The notes under the pieces: model-generated
What the model was told of the DNA's origin: nothing
The model's database searches: none
The model's input: the letters and a program-made list of their open reading frames with translations, nothing else
DNA from: Bacillota bacterium
GTDB lineage: Bacteria > Bacillota > Clostridia > Christensenellales > Aristaeellaceae
Assembly (NCBI GenBank): GCA_023421395.1
Contig: JAEZTL010000031.1
Coordinates: 62,001-126,000, forward strand
Direction: 5' to 3'
Length of the DNA stretch: 64,000 nucleotides
Made by a program: the position numbers and the translations under genes
Shown: one piece after another, positions 25,781 through 36,100 of the stretch
Layout: the number at the start of each line of letters is the position of its first letter
Numbering within the stretch: position 1 is the stretch's first letter

Positions 25781-27439
25781 TCAGCGGTTCGCGTCGCGCT
25801 CGCGCAGCTCGACCCTGCGGATCTTGCCGGAAATCGTCTTGGGCAGTTCGCTGACGAATTCGATGATGCGCGGATATTTATAGGGAGCGGTGGTGTGCTT
25901 GACGTGGTCCTGAAGCTCACGGATCAACTCGTCGGAGGGCGCATACCCCTTGCGCAGCACCACGGTGGCCTTGATGATCTGGCCACGCACAGCGTCCGGC
26001 ACGCCGGTGATGGCGGTTTCCACCACGGCGGGGTGCTCCAGCAGCGCGCTCTCCACCTCGAAGGGCCCAATGCGATAGCCGGAAGATTTGATCACGTCGT
26101 CCGCGCGGCCCACATACCAGTAGTAGCCCCACTCGTCGCGCCACGCCAAGTCCAGCGTGTGGTACGCGCCGTCGTGCCATACGGATTTTGTGCGCTCCTG
26201 GTCCCGGTGGTAACCCTGGAACATGCCCACGGGGCGGCCTTTGCGGGTGCGGACGATGATTTCGCCCACCACGCCAGGCGGGACGGAAGCGCCGTCTTCG
26301 TCGACCAGGTCCACGTCAAATTGCGGCGAAGGCTTGCCCATCGAACCGGGGCAGACCTTCATCCACGGGAAGGTACCCACCGTAACGCACAGCTCGGTCT
26401 GACCATAAATCTCGCGCATTTGGTGGCCGGTCAGTTTAACCCACTTGTCGAAGAGGTCCGGGTTCAATGGCTCGCCGGCGGTGGCGCAATACTTGAGGGC
26501 GGACAGGTCGTACTTCGCCACATCCTCCAGCGCCATGAAGCGGTAGATCGTCGGCGGCGCGCAGAAGGAGGTGATCCTGTACTTTTCGAGGATGGCCAGA
26601 AGGTCCGCGGGCACAAATTTTTCAAAGTCGTAGCTCATGACCGCGCTGCCCGCCAGCCATTGGCCGTACAGCTTGCCCCACACAGACTTGGCCCAGCCGG
26701 TCTCCGAGACGGTCAGGTGCAGTCCGCCGTCCTGGCAGCGCAGCCAGTACACCGCGGTCTGAATGTGTCCCAGCGGGTAGGCACAGTCCAGCAGCACCAT
26801 TTTGGGCATGCCGCTGGTGCCGGAAGTGAAGTAAATTAAAAGCGGGTCATCGTTTTCGTTGAGCGGCAGCGGGCGCTCGAAATGGTCGGAGTGTTTTTTC
26901 ATCTCCTCGTTGAAGGAGAGCCAGCCGCTCCGCTCTCCGCGGGCCGCGATGCGGATTTGCAGCGTCGGGCATTCAGACAGCGCCGCATCCAGCTGATCGG
27001 CGAAGACGCCTTCGGTGGTACCGATCACCGCCTTGATGTCTGCCGCGTTGGCGCGGTAGACGATATCTTTTTTGGTCAGGAGATGGGTCGCCGGTACAGC
27101 GACGGCGCCCAGTTTGTGCAGCGCCATGATCGCAAACCAGAACTCATAATGCCGCTTAAGAACCAGCATCACCACGTCGCCCCGCTTGACGCCCAGCGAA
27201 GAGAGCATGTTGGCACAGCGGTTCGATTCCCGGCTGATGTCGGCGAAGGTAAAGGTTCTCGCCTCGCCCGCCGGATTGCACCACTCGAGCGCGCGGGCGT
27301 CGGGCGTCTCCCGGGCCATCATATCCAGCACGTCAAAGGCGAAATTAAAGTGTTCGGGCACGTTGATTTTGTAATTCTTGAGGTAATCCTCATAGGAGCC
27401 GAATTCCCACTGCTCCAGATATTTCTTGTAGGGCGTCAT
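25781..27439 (-). CDS. AMP-binding acyl-CoA ligase (medium-chain/acetyl-CoA synthetase-like)
   Basis: An adenylate-forming enzyme of 552 residues. The P-loop IYFTSGTSGMPKMV, the A5 region REIYGQTE, the A7/A8 motifs DEWGYYWYVGRADDVIKSSGYRIGPFEVE and the catalytic Lys in PKTISGKIRRVELRERD are complete. Overall architecture is that of the medium-chain acyl-CoA ligase (MACS) group. Its acid substrate cannot be told. The regulator gene lies 18 bases upstream, suggesting joint expression. Confidence 0.9.
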   Translation of the reverse strand: MTPYKKYLEQWEFGSYEDYLKNYKINVPEHFNFAFDVLDMMARETPDARALEWCNPAGEARTFTFADISRESNRCANMLSSLGVKRGDVVMLVLKRHYEFWFAIMALHKLGAVAVPATHLLTKKDIVYRANAADIKAVIGTTEGVFADQLDAALSECPTLQIRIAARGERSGWLSFNEEMKKHSDHFERPLPLNENDDPLLIYFTSGTSGMPKMVLLDCAYPLGHIQTAVYWLRCQDGGLHLTVSETGWAKSVWGKLYGQWLAGSAVMSYDFEKFVPADLLAILEKYRITSFCAPPTIYRFMALEDVAKYDLSALKYCATAGEPLNPDLFDKWVKLTGHQMREIYGQTELCVTVGTFPWMKVCPGSMGKPSPQFDVDLVDEDGASVPPGVVGEIIVRTRKGRPVGMFQGYHRDQERTKSVWHDGAYHTLDLAWRDEWGYYWYVGRADDVIKSSGYRIGPFEVESALLEHPAVVETAITGVPDAVRGQIIKATVVLRKGYAPSDELIRELQDHVKHTTAPYKYPRIIEFVSELPKTISGKIRRVELRERDANR

Positions 27440-27457
27440 TGAACCTGACCTCCCGGA

Positions 27458-28012
27458 TTATTTGATGACGACGGCAATAAACCTGGCATCGGCGTCCAGC
27501 GCGTACATGGCGTGGGGGAGCGAAGAATCGTAGTATACCGAATCGCCCGCGTCCAGGTAGACCTTGTTTCCACCCAGTTCGATCAGCATGCGGCCTTCCA
27601 GCACGTAGTCGAACTCCTGCCCATCGTGCGCATGGGCGGTCTTGCCGGAGGTCTGACCGTCGCATTCGACGGTGACGAGGAAGGGCTCGGCCTTTTTGTC
27701 CCGAAAGTTGTAGGCCAGGTGCTGATAGTGGTAGGCTTTGCGCCGCTCAAAAGCAAGGCCCTCGCCGGCGCGGGTCACCACATAGCCGCGCAGCTTGGGG
27801 CTTTCGCCGGTGAGCAAATCGCTGATGTCGACGCCCAGCGCCTTGGCGATGTTGAACAGGTGGCTGAAGGAGAAGTCCCTGACGCCCTTTTCGTATTCAA
27901 TGTAATCCTCCAGCGGTACGCCCGACGCTTCCGCAACCTGCCGCTGCGTCAGGCCGCTGATCTCCCGCAGATCGCAAATCCGAACCGCGATCGCCTGAAT
28001 GTTGTCAGACAC
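27458..28012 (-). CDS. XRE-family regulator with C-terminal cupin sensor
   Basis: 184 residues: HTH_3 domain (about 10-65; LREISGLTQRQVAEASGVP) and a cupin domain (about 110-180) with DGQEFDYVLEGRMLIELGG and DSVYYDSSLPHAMYAL. GTG start with GGGAGG upstream. Such regulators sense a small ligand through the cupin; its pairing with the acyl-CoA ligase suggests it controls that gene in response to an acid or a CoA ester (inference). Confidence 0.9.
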   Translation of the reverse strand: MSDNIQAIAVRICDLREISGLTQRQVAEASGVPLEDYIEYEKGVRDFSFSHLFNIAKALGVDISDLLTGESPKLRGYVVTRAGEGLAFERRKAYHYQHLAYNFRDKKAEPFLVTVECDGQTSGKTAHAHDGQEFDYVLEGRMLIELGGNKVYLDAGDSVYYDSSLPHAMYALDADARFIAVVIK

Positions 28013-28046
28013 GCGTAAAGCCTCCCTATTCCATCCATTTTATCAA

Positions 28047-28076
28047 ATCATAACGTCTTATGGTACATGGTGTCAA
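28047..28076 (-). promoter_or_regulatory. Promoter of the XRE-cupin / acyl-CoA ligase operon
   Basis: Minus strand TTGACA, 18 bases, TATGAT. Confidence 0.65.
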
Positions 28077-28135
28077 GCCAAAAGTCATTAAAACGACCAT
28101 TGAGACCCAACACCGGACAGAACAGGCGGAATATG

Positions 28136-28164
28136 TTGACATTTGCTCCCCGCATTGGGATAAT
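28136..28164 (+). promoter_or_regulatory. Promoter of the DUF2207 gene
   Basis: TTGACA, 17 bases, GATAAT, with the GGGGGG ribosome binding site and ATG 20 bases further on. Confidence 0.7.
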
Positions 28165-28184
28165 AAGTTCAGGGGGGATGATCT

Positions 28185-29930
28185 ATGCGCAAGATCGTAA
28201 CGGTGCTCGTGTTGGTTCTTTTGGCCTTGCCACTGGGTGCGCTGGCGGCGGATTATACGATCCCCGCGTATTCGATGGATGTGACAATTGCAGGCGACGG
28301 CTCCGGACAGGTCACGGAAAACCTGACCTACGACTTTGACGGAAGCTACAACGGCATCCTTTCCTCCTTTGACGTTTCGGACGTGGAGGGCCTTGATGAC
28401 CTGAGACTCTATGTCGACGGCACGACACTTTTGACGCGGGTCGACGTGATGAACATGGAGCCCTATACCTATACGGCAACGATAGCCGGTGGCATGCTGG
28501 AAGTCAAGGCGTACGCTCCGGGCAGCGGCGGCAGGCGCGAATTCCGCTATGAGTACACGCTGCGCGGCCTTGCACAGCGATACCGGGACGCGGCGCGGCT
28601 CAATTACAGGCTCATCGGCCTCAATAACGCCGTAACCCTTCAGAACGCGGTTCTCCGCGTCGCCTTTCCGGAGGCGCCGGAGCACTGGTTCGTCCATGGC
28701 GCGATGGACGACGGCGACCTTGCGCTGAACGGAAGCGTCCTCACGGCAGGCCCCAGGGACGTGGCGCCGGGACAGTATGCCGAGATCGACGCGCTGTTTC
28801 CGGCGTCTTCGCTGTACGCGGCGCCGATGATCGATCAGGACACCGTGGAGGAGGCGCTCGAGACCGAGCGTCGGCTGGCGGAGGAAAAAGCGGAGGCGGA
28901 CGCGGCGCGGGCGCGCACGATGGGCACTTATCGCTTCGGGCTGATGGGGCTTTTCGCGGCGCTCTTCATTGGCATGGCGCTTCTTTTCAGGAATTACCTT
29001 GCGCGCTTCGGGCTCCGCAAGGCGGTGCGGCCTTCGGAGGATACCGGGGCGCTTGACGGGCTGGACGCCGCGGTAGCCGAGCAGCTGGTGCGAAACAGCG
29101 CGGGCGAATGCGCCTTCTCCGCGACGCTTCTGGAACTTACGCAGAAGGGCGCGCTTTCGATGTCCAGCGAGGTGCACCCGGCCAGCGGCGAAAAGGAGAC
29201 GAAGTTCACGGTCCTTCGCCGCGACGTGGAGATGTCCCGCCAGCAGCGGGCGCTGTTTTCCTGGCTGTTTGGCCGCCGGGAATTTTTGTGGATCGAGGAT
29301 CTGGACGCCGGCAAAAGCGAGTCCGCCGCGCGGAATTTTGCCAATGAATACGGCGTCTGGCAGAAATCGGTCCGCCAGCAGGCGATTGAGCAGGGGCTCT
29401 ACTTCGGCAACGGTGGGAAGAAGGCGCTGGGCATCGTGCTGACGGCCGTGCTCGGCCTCGTCGTAAGCTTCGCGGCCTTTGCGCTGGAGCTCGCCTGGCT
29501 CGGCGCGGCGGGGCTCTTCCTGACGGTGATCCTGTGTGTTGGCTTCGGGCGCATTCGCCCGCTCACCGATCAGGGCGAGGCGAAGTACGCGGCGGTGCGT
29601 GGCTTCTGCGAGAAGTACGGCGAGAAGCTGTCAGAGCTGCCGTTGGACGCGCTGAAACACCTCCCGATTTTGGTCGGCCTTGGCTATGTGGAGCCGCTGA
29701 CCCAATATCTGGAACAGCGCGCCGACGAGCCGGACTACGGCTACGGCAATATGCTGCCCGTGTGGTGGTACGCCGGCTGGTATTATGACATGGGGCGCGT
29801 GCGCCATTCCTTCCGCGATGTCAAGCGGCACAACGCCTCTGTCGTAGCCAAGAGCTCCAATTCCTCCGGCGGTGGTTTTTCCGGTTCCTCCGGCGGCGGT
29901 GGCGGCGGCGGCGGCCACGGAGCCTGGTAA
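28185..29930 (+). CDS. DUF2207 domain membrane protein
   Basis: 581 residues. Signal peptide (about 1-22), an extracytoplasmic beta-rich domain (about 23-210; SMDVTIAGDGSGQVTENLTYDF), a first transmembrane helix (about 247-265), a cytoplasmic segment, a further transmembrane pair (about 410-450), and a Ser/Gly-rich end (SGGGFSGSSGGGGGGGG). This layout and the tail are typical of the DUF2207 (YciQ-like) family, whose function is unknown. It stands alone, bounded by its own promoter and terminator. Confidence 0.85.
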   Translation: MRKIVTVLVLVLLALPLGALAADYTIPAYSMDVTIAGDGSGQVTENLTYDFDGSYNGILSSFDVSDVEGLDDLRLYVDGTTLLTRVDVMNMEPYTYTATIAGGMLEVKAYAPGSGGRREFRYEYTLRGLAQRYRDAARLNYRLIGLNNAVTLQNAVLRVAFPEAPEHWFVHGAMDDGDLALNGSVLTAGPRDVAPGQYAEIDALFPASSLYAAPMIDQDTVEEALETERRLAEEKAEADAARARTMGTYRFGLMGLFAALFIGMALLFRNYLARFGLRKAVRPSEDTGALDGLDAAVAEQLVRNSAGECAFSATLLELTQKGALSMSSEVHPASGEKETKFTVLRRDVEMSRQQRALFSWLFGRREFLWIEDLDAGKSESAARNFANEYGVWQKSVRQQAIEQGLYFGNGGKKALGIVLTAVLGLVVSFAAFALELAWLGAAGLFLTVILCVGFGRIRPLTDQGEAKYAAVRGFCEKYGEKLSELPLDALKHLPILVGLGYVEPLTQYLEQRADEPDYGYGNMLPVWWYAGWYYDMGRVRHSFRDVKRHNASVVAKSSNSSGGGFSGSSGGGGGGGGHGAW

Positions 29931-29941
29931 CGGCGCGTGAA

Positions 29942-29985
29942 AAAGCGCAGGCCCGCCGGATTGGTCCGGCGGGCCTGCGCTTTTG
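29942..29985. terminator. Bidirectional terminator between the DUF2207 gene and murC
   Basis: A 20-bp perfect stem (29942-29961 with 29966-29985) whose ends are A4 and T4, serving both convergent genes. Confidence 0.92.
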
Positions 29986-29995
29986 GCTGAAACCG

Positions 29996-31393
29996 TCAGG
30001 TTTTCGACGTGTCCCCGTGCAACGCGATCTGCTCATTCAAAAGATCGATGTTGCCGCAGCCCAGCGTGATCACCAGATCCCCCGGCTGCCAGTGGGCGCG
30101 CAGGTACGCTTCGGTGTCGTCGAAGGAGGGCGTCACCGTGGCGTCGACGCCGCGGGCGCGCATCGGGGGAATCAGCATCTCGGAACGGATGTCTCCGGGG
30201 TCAAGTTCGCGGGCGGCACAGATGTCGGTGATGAGCACCTGATCCGCGTCGTCGAAGGTCTCCACAAATCCGTCAAAGAGCTTCTTCGTGCGGGAATAGG
30301 TATGGGGCTGCCACACGGCCCACAGCCGCCGATGCGGCTGAAGCTTCGCGATGCGCAGCGCATTTTTGATCTCGGTGGGGTTGTGGCCGTAGTCCTGATA
30401 GACATTCACGCCGTCGGTGACGCTGGTCAGCTCGAATCGTCTGTGGGCGCCGACATAGCGGGACAGAGTTCCGGCCACCTGAGCCATCGGGAGACCGCAG
30501 ATGCGCGCCACCGCCACCACGGCCAGCGCGTTCAAGAGGTTGTGTTCGCCCGCCACCGTCATGCGGATTTCGCAAAGGGGCTCTCCGTTCAGCGCCGCGG
30601 TGAAGCTGGCGCGGCCTAACGCGTCGTAGGAAAGGCCCTCCGGGCGCACGTCGTTCGCTGCTTCCAGACCATAGGTCAGCGTCTTCCGCCCGGAAGCGCT
30701 CAGCACGCGGCGCACACGGCCGTCATCGCCGCAGCCCACGCACCAGCCGTCCCCGGGTGTGCGGCGGGCAAATTCCAAAAACGCGCGCTCGATGTCGTCG
30801 ATGTCCTTGTAGAAGTCCAGGTGGTCTTCGTCGATGTTCAGGATAACCGCCACCGTGGGCAGGAATTTCAGAAAGCTGGCGTTGAATTCGCAGGCCTCGA
30901 CCACAAAATAATCCTTTTCGCCCAGGAGCGTCGATCCGCCCAGCGCGTCCAGCTCGCCGCCGATGTGAACGGTTGGGCGGACGCCGCACTCCACCATCGC
31001 CTGGGATAGCATCGCGGTGGTGGTGGTCTTGCCGTGGGTACCGCTGATGGCGACGGCGGTTTTGTAGCCTTCCATCAGTTGGCCGATCAGTTCGCTGCGC
31101 TCAATCTGGGGAATGCCCAGCCGGTCCGCTTCGACGCGCTCCGGGTTTTCCGGCGCGATGGCCGCGGTATAGACGATGAGATCTGCGCCGCGCACGTTCT
31201 CCGGGGTGTGGCCGATGGCGACCGGGATGCCCTTTGCCGCCAGCGCGTCGGTCTTGTGGGAGCGGTCGCGGTCGGAGCCCGCCACGTGGTAGCCCAACGT
31301 CTGCATCAGCGGTGCCAGCCCCGACATGGAGCTGCCGCCGATTCCGATAAAGTGTACGCGAGCGCCCTGAAACGCCCGGATGTGCGCGGTCAT
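29996..31393 (-). CDS. murC: UDP-N-acetylmuramate--L-alanine ligase
   Basis: Adds L-alanine to UDP-MurNAc in peptidoglycan synthesis. The Rossmann start HFIGIGGSSMSGLAPLM, the ATP loop SGTHGKTTTTAML, the middle-domain ILNIDEDHLDFY and the C-terminal VYQDYGHNPTEIK are all present. It has 465 residues. GGAGG lies 10 bases before the ATG. It stands alone, not in a dcw cluster. Confidence 0.97.
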   Translation of the reverse strand: MTAHIRAFQGARVHFIGIGGSSMSGLAPLMQTLGYHVAGSDRDRSHKTDALAAKGIPVAIGHTPENVRGADLIVYTAAIAPENPERVEADRLGIPQIERSELIGQLMEGYKTAVAISGTHGKTTTTAMLSQAMVECGVRPTVHIGGELDALGGSTLLGEKDYFVVEACEFNASFLKFLPTVAVILNIDEDHLDFYKDIDDIERAFLEFARRTPGDGWCVGCGDDGRVRRVLSASGRKTLTYGLEAANDVRPEGLSYDALGRASFTAALNGEPLCEIRMTVAGEHNLLNALAVVAVARICGLPMAQVAGTLSRYVGAHRRFELTSVTDGVNVYQDYGHNPTEIKNALRIAKLQPHRRLWAVWQPHTYSRTKKLFDGFVETFDDADQVLITDICAARELDPGDIRSEMLIPPMRARGVDATVTPSFDDTEAYLRAHWQPGDLVITLGCGNIDLLNEQIALHGDTSKT

Positions 31394-31431
31394 AGATGTG
31401 TCCTCCTGAAAAACGGATTGTCCGGCTTTTT

Positions 31432-31460
31432 ATTATACGACGGAGTGCCGTCGCCTTCAA
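31432..31460 (-). promoter_or_regulatory. Promoter of murC
   Basis: Minus strand TTGAAG, 17 bases, TATAAT, ahead of a short leader with GGAGG. Confidence 0.7.
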
Positions 31461-31599
31461 CCGCCGTTTGAACAATCCTCCGGGACGCGCGTTAAATGTG
31501 TGTTGGATTCTCGAAAATATGTTCGCCGCTTCTGGCGGAATTGTCAGTCTTCCGGTATAATTACAGGGTATGCCCAGAATTTGTCCGGAGGTATCTCGG

Positions 31600-32421
31600 A
31601 TGGATCGGATCAAGCGCAGCGAGCGGCTGGGGGCGATGGCCGCGGCGCTGATGGCAAGCCCCAACAGGATTCATACGCTCGGCACGTTCTGCGAGATGTT
31701 TGGCGCGGCGAAATCCACCGTCAGCGAGGACATCGAGCTTTTGCGTGCCTCTTTCGAAGCTTTCGATCAGGGGGAACTGACCACCGTGGCCGGCGCCTCG
31801 GGGGGCGTGCGCTACCGCGCCGCCGTGAGCCCGGAGCGCACGCGGGCGTTTCTCACCGCGCTTGCCCGGCGTCTGAGCGACGCGGGCCGGTTGCTTCCGG
31901 GCGGCTTCCTCTATACGTCCGACGTCAGTTCCGAGCCGGAGACTGCGGAGATGTTGGGCCGAATTCTCGCGATGCAGTACTACGATCGCTCACCCGATTT
32001 TGTCCTGACGATGGAGACGAAGGGAATCCCCATCGCGATGATGACGGCCCGCACGCTGGGCGTGCCACTGGTCATCGCGCGGCGCGATTCCCGCGCCTAC
32101 GAGGGCTCTGCGGTGAAAATCAACTACATCGCCGGCGGAAGCGGAGAGCGCATCGAGACCATGGCGCTGGCGCGCCGTGCCGTCACCGGGGGGCAGCGGG
32201 CGCTGATCATTGACGACTTCATGAAGGGCGGCGGCACGCTGCGCGGCATGGTGGACATGATGGCGGAGTTCCAGGCCGAGGTGGTGGGCGTGGGTGTGAT
32301 GATCTCCACCCTTCAGCCCGAGAAAAAGCGGGTGGCCGGCGCGAAATCGCTGATGGTGCTGACCGAAGTGGACGCCCAGAAGGCCCGGGTGACGGTGGAA
32401 CCCGCGGAGCAGTTCCGCTGA
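31600..32421 (+). CDS. purR: Pur operon repressor
   Basis: A 273-residue regulator with an N-terminal winged helix (about 1-70; RIHTLGTFCEMFGAAKSTVSED) and a C-terminal phosphoribosyltransferase-type domain carrying the PRPP loop ALIIDDFMKGGGT. In Bacillota it represses purine genes and is released by PRPP. I use the ATG at 31600, 8 bases after CGGAGG, not the ATG at 31570. A perfect TATAAT lies at 31556-31561 but I see no good -35. No purine genes are in the window, so its targets are elsewhere. Confidence 0.93.
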   Translation: MDRIKRSERLGAMAAALMASPNRIHTLGTFCEMFGAAKSTVSEDIELLRASFEAFDQGELTTVAGASGGVRYRAAVSPERTRAFLTALARRLSDAGRLLPGGFLYTSDVSSEPETAEMLGRILAMQYYDRSPDFVLTMETKGIPIAMMTARTLGVPLVIARRDSRAYEGSAVKINYIAGGSGERIETMALARRAVTGGQRALIIDDFMKGGGTLRGMVDMMAEFQAEVVGVGVMISTLQPEKKRVAGAKSLMVLTEVDAQKARVTVEPAEQFR

Positions 32422-32441
32422 CGCACCGGCTCTGTTCGGGC

Positions 32442-32470
32442 TTGACAACCCGGCCCGCCGCATTTACAAT
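32442..32470 (+). promoter_or_regulatory. Promoter of the pth-mfd-ASKHA operon
   Basis: TTGACA, 17 bases, TACAAT; start point near 32477. Confidence 0.75.
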
Positions 32471-32476
32471 GAGCAG

Positions 32477-32509
32477 GATGACCGCCCGCACTGCGCGCGG
32501 GCGGTCATC
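32477..32509 (+). other. Perfect 13-bp hairpin at the predicted 5' end of the pth transcript
   Basis: Stem 32477-32489 with 32497-32509, loop of 7. It begins at the position expected for transcription start and has no T-tract, so it is a 5' stem rather than a terminator. Confidence 0.55.
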
Positions 32510-32587
32510 ATCATAGACAATAGATATCAGGCAGCGGGGGGCCAAGGGGCTTTCCTCGCCGCCATGCTATTTTGGCGGGGTGGACGG

Positions 32588-33163
32588 ATGTACGTCGTGG
32601 TGGGACTTGGCAACCCGGGAAGGAAATACGAACGCACGCGCCACAACGCGGGCTTTGACGCGGTGGAGCTGCTGGCTTCGCGCCTTGGTATTCGCCTGAC
32701 AAAACTCAAGTGCAAGGCGCTGATCGGGGAGGGAACCATTGGCGGCGAGCGCGTCGCGCTGGCCCAGCCGCAGACCTTTATGAACCTGAGCGGAGAGAGC
32801 GTAAGGGAGCTGGTCGGCTGGTACAAGATAGACATGGACCACCTGATCGTGATCTACGACGACTGTGATTTGCCGCTGGGTAAGCTGCGGGTGCGGGCGA
32901 AGGGTTCAGCGGGCACCCACAACGGCATGAAGTCTATCCTGTACCAGTTGGGCAGCGAGGACTTCCCGCGGGTGCGCGTAGGCATCGGTCGCCCGCCGGA
33001 GGGTTGGGATCTGGCGGACTTCGTGCTGTCCGGCTACCACACGGAGGGGGATCGCAAGATCATCTACGACGCGCTGGTCAAAGCCGGCGAAGCTGCGGAA
33101 AAGATCATTCTGGAAGGATTGCCCCGGGCGTCGGAATTTGCGAACGCCTGGTCAAAGGAGTAA
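32588..33163 (+). CDS. pth: Peptidyl-tRNA hydrolase
   Basis: Releases peptides from prematurely dropped peptidyl-tRNA. Family motifs: VVGLGNPGRKYERTRHNAGF with catalytic His, LAQPQTFMNLSGESV, VIYDDCDLPLGKLRVR and GTHNGMKSI. The ATG at 32588 gives 191 residues and starts directly with the conserved first strand; the in-frame codon at 32564 would add an unconserved extension. It is one base upstream of mfd. Confidence 0.96.
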   Translation: MYVVVGLGNPGRKYERTRHNAGFDAVELLASRLGIRLTKLKCKALIGEGTIGGERVALAQPQTFMNLSGESVRELVGWYKIDMDHLIVIYDDCDLPLGKLRVRAKGSAGTHNGMKSILYQLGSEDFPRVRVGIGRPPEGWDLADFVLSGYHTEGDRKIIYDALVKAGEAAEKIILEGLPRASEFANAWSKE

Positions 33164-33164
33164 C

Positions 33165-36100
33165 ATGGCCCAGAGCCAAGACCTGATTTTCAGCCCTCTT
33201 GAAGGGCTTCAAGGGTTTATACAGCTGAACGGTGCGGTCAAGGCGCCGGGTGCTTATGCGGTCAGCGGCGTGGACGACTGTCAGCGCCTTCATCTGGCGG
33301 CCGCGCTGCAGCGAAAGACAAACCGGCCGCTCCTCTTCGTCACCGCCAGCGCCCAGGGTGCACAGCGCGCGGCGGAGGATTTGAACCACCTGCTCGGCGG
33401 CGGCGTGATGGTGTTTCCGGCGCGGGAGGTATCCTTCCTCCGGGCGGCGGCGGCCAGCCGGGATCTGGCGATGCGGCGCCTCGAGGCGCTGGGCATGGCG
33501 GCTACCGGTCAGCTTCGCGCGCTGGTCGCGCCGGTAGATGCGCTGATGGACCGGCTGATGCCCAGGGACCGCTTCCTGCGGGATGTGTTTACCGTCCGGG
33601 AGGGCATGCGGCTGGACCCGGTTGACATGATTGCGCATCTGATGGAGGCGGGCTACGAGCGCGTGGACGTGACCGAAGCCCGCGGTCAGTGTACGCTCAG
33701 GGGCGGCATCCTGGACGTGTATCCCGTCGGCCAGCCCAACGCGCTGCGGTTGGAGTTCTTCGATGACGAGATTGATTCTCTGCGCGACTTCGACGTGATG
33801 ACCCAGCGCTCCATCTCCCGCCGCAAGGAGGCTATCATCTTTCCGGCGGGCGAGGTTCTGCTCTCCGCCTCTGAAGCCATTACGGCTGCGGAGCGCCTGG
33901 AACTGGCGCTCGGCGCGGCCCGAGGCGAGGAGAAAAGCGTCGATCGCCAGCGCGAAATCGAAAAGGAGTTCGACCTCATGCCCTACGAGCAGTTCTTTGA
34001 GCTGCTCGGGGAGGAGGACGGCGAGGCGCTGCCCTCCATGTTTGATCTGGCCTCAAAGCCCGGCGACGCGGCCCACAGGCTTCAGCGTCCGGAGGAAGGC
34101 GCAAGGCGGGAAGGCGGCGCGCGCACCGCGCTGTCCCGAAACTTCGCGCACCGGTTGGACGCGCTGAAAAATGGGCACGCCACCGATGCGATGCTCTCCA
34201 TCTTCCACTTGGTCTACCCCGAAACCCGAACGGTTACCGACTATCTGGACGCGCCGGTGGTGGTGATGGATCAGCCCGAGCGGCTGCGTGAACGCTGCGA
34301 AAACCGGCTGCTCGAATTTCAAGAGCAGTTTAAGACGGCGCTGGGCCGGGACGAGGCGATGCCCGCTCAGGCGGAGCTCCTCTTTACCTATGATCAGGTG
34401 CTGCCCGCGCTGGATCTCCATCCGGTGCTCACGCTGACGCCCTTTACCCGAATGTCGGGCGATTTTAAACCCAGGGCGCTGATCAAGATCAACGCTCTGG
34501 GTGCCAGCGCCTATCAGGGGAATATGCGTGAACTGGCGCGGGATGTTGAAAAGTGGCGCAAGGAAGGATGGAAGATTGCGCTGATGGCGGGCGGCGTCGC
34601 CCGCGGGCAGCGGCTGAACCGTACGCTGTTCGACTTCGACTGCGATGCACCCTTCCGCGAGGAACCGCCGGAGGCGCTTGAACCCGGGGAGCCGGTGATC
34701 CTGCCCTTTGCGCTCTCGCGCGGCTTTCTGTATCCGGATGTGAAGCTGGCCGTGGTGGCCGAAGGCGATATCTTCGGCGTGTCAAAACAGCGCCGCGAAC
34801 AGAAGGCTCGCGGCGGCGACAAGATGAGCGCCTTTACGGACCTCCAGGTGGGCGATTACGTGGTGCATGAAAACCACGGCATCGGCCGCTACATGGGTAC
34901 GGTGCGGCTGGCCTCCGAGGGCACGCTCAGGGATTTTCTGCATATCCAGTACATGGGTTCGGACAAGCTCTACGTACCCACCGACCAGATGGACCGGGTG
35001 CAGAAGTACATCGGTCAGGAAGGGGAGAGCCCTCGGCTCAATCGCCTCTCCGGCGGCGAGTGGCAGCGCCAGAAAGCCAAGGTGCGCTCCTCAATCCACG
35101 AAATCGCGGGCGAACTGGTCAAGCTGTATGCTTCCCGAACCGCTGCCAATGGCTATGCCTTCTCGGCTGACACCCCCTGGCAGCGGCAGTTCGAGGACAG
35201 TTTCGAATTTGAGGAGACCCCGGACCAGCTGCAGGCCATCGAAGAGATCAAAAAGGACATGGAAAAGCCGCAGATCATGGATCGCCTCTTGTGCGGCGAC
35301 GTCGGCTACGGCAAGACGGAAGTTGCGCTTCGCGCCATCTTCAAATGCGTGATGGACGGAAAGCAGGCGGCGCTTCTGGCGCCTACCACCATCCTGGTTC
35401 AGCAGCACTTCGCGACAATGACCAACCGCTACCACGGGTTCCCGGTGCGGATCGCCACGCTCAGCCGCTTTTCCACCGCCGCGGAGCAGAAACGCACGGT
35501 GGAGCTGCTGGCCTCCGGCGAAATGGACGTGGTCATCGGCACCCACCGCCTTTTGGGCAAAGACGTGTCCTTCAAGAATCTGGGACTCCTGGTGGTGGAC
35601 GAAGAACAGCGATTCGGTGTCAAGCACAAGGAATCCATCAAACAGATGAAAAAGAATGTGGACGTGCTGACGCTGTCGGCCACGCCCATCCCGCGAACGC
35701 TGCACATGTCGATGGTGGGCATCCGCGACATGTCCCTACTACAGACGCCGCCCGACGAGCGGTATCCGGTGCAGACTTACGTGGTGGAGTACTCCGACGC
35801 GCTGGTGCGCGACGCCATCCTGCGTGAATTGTCCCGCGGCGGGCAGGTGTACGTGCTGCACAACCGTGTGCAGACCATCGAAGCCATGTACGCCCGGATC
35901 AAAAAGCTGGTGCCGGAGGCGAAGATTGCAGTCGGTCACGGACAGATGCGCGAGCAGGCGCTGGAAGACGTGATGCTGGATTTCTACGAGGGCAAGTACG
36001 ATGTACTTCTTTGCACCACCATCATTGAGGCGGGCCTCGATGTGCCACGGGCGAACACGCTGATCGTTTGTGACGCCGACCGCTTCGGCCTTTCGCAGCT

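Noticed and set aside
27205..27235. GGTTCGATTCCC resembling a tRNA T-arm
   Set aside because: It lies within the acyl-CoA ligase coding sequence and the flanks do not form acceptor, D or anticodon arms.
31500..31560. PurBox operator before purR
   Set aside because: CGAA and TTCG occur but with a 6-base gap and without the AWWWCCGAACWWT context.
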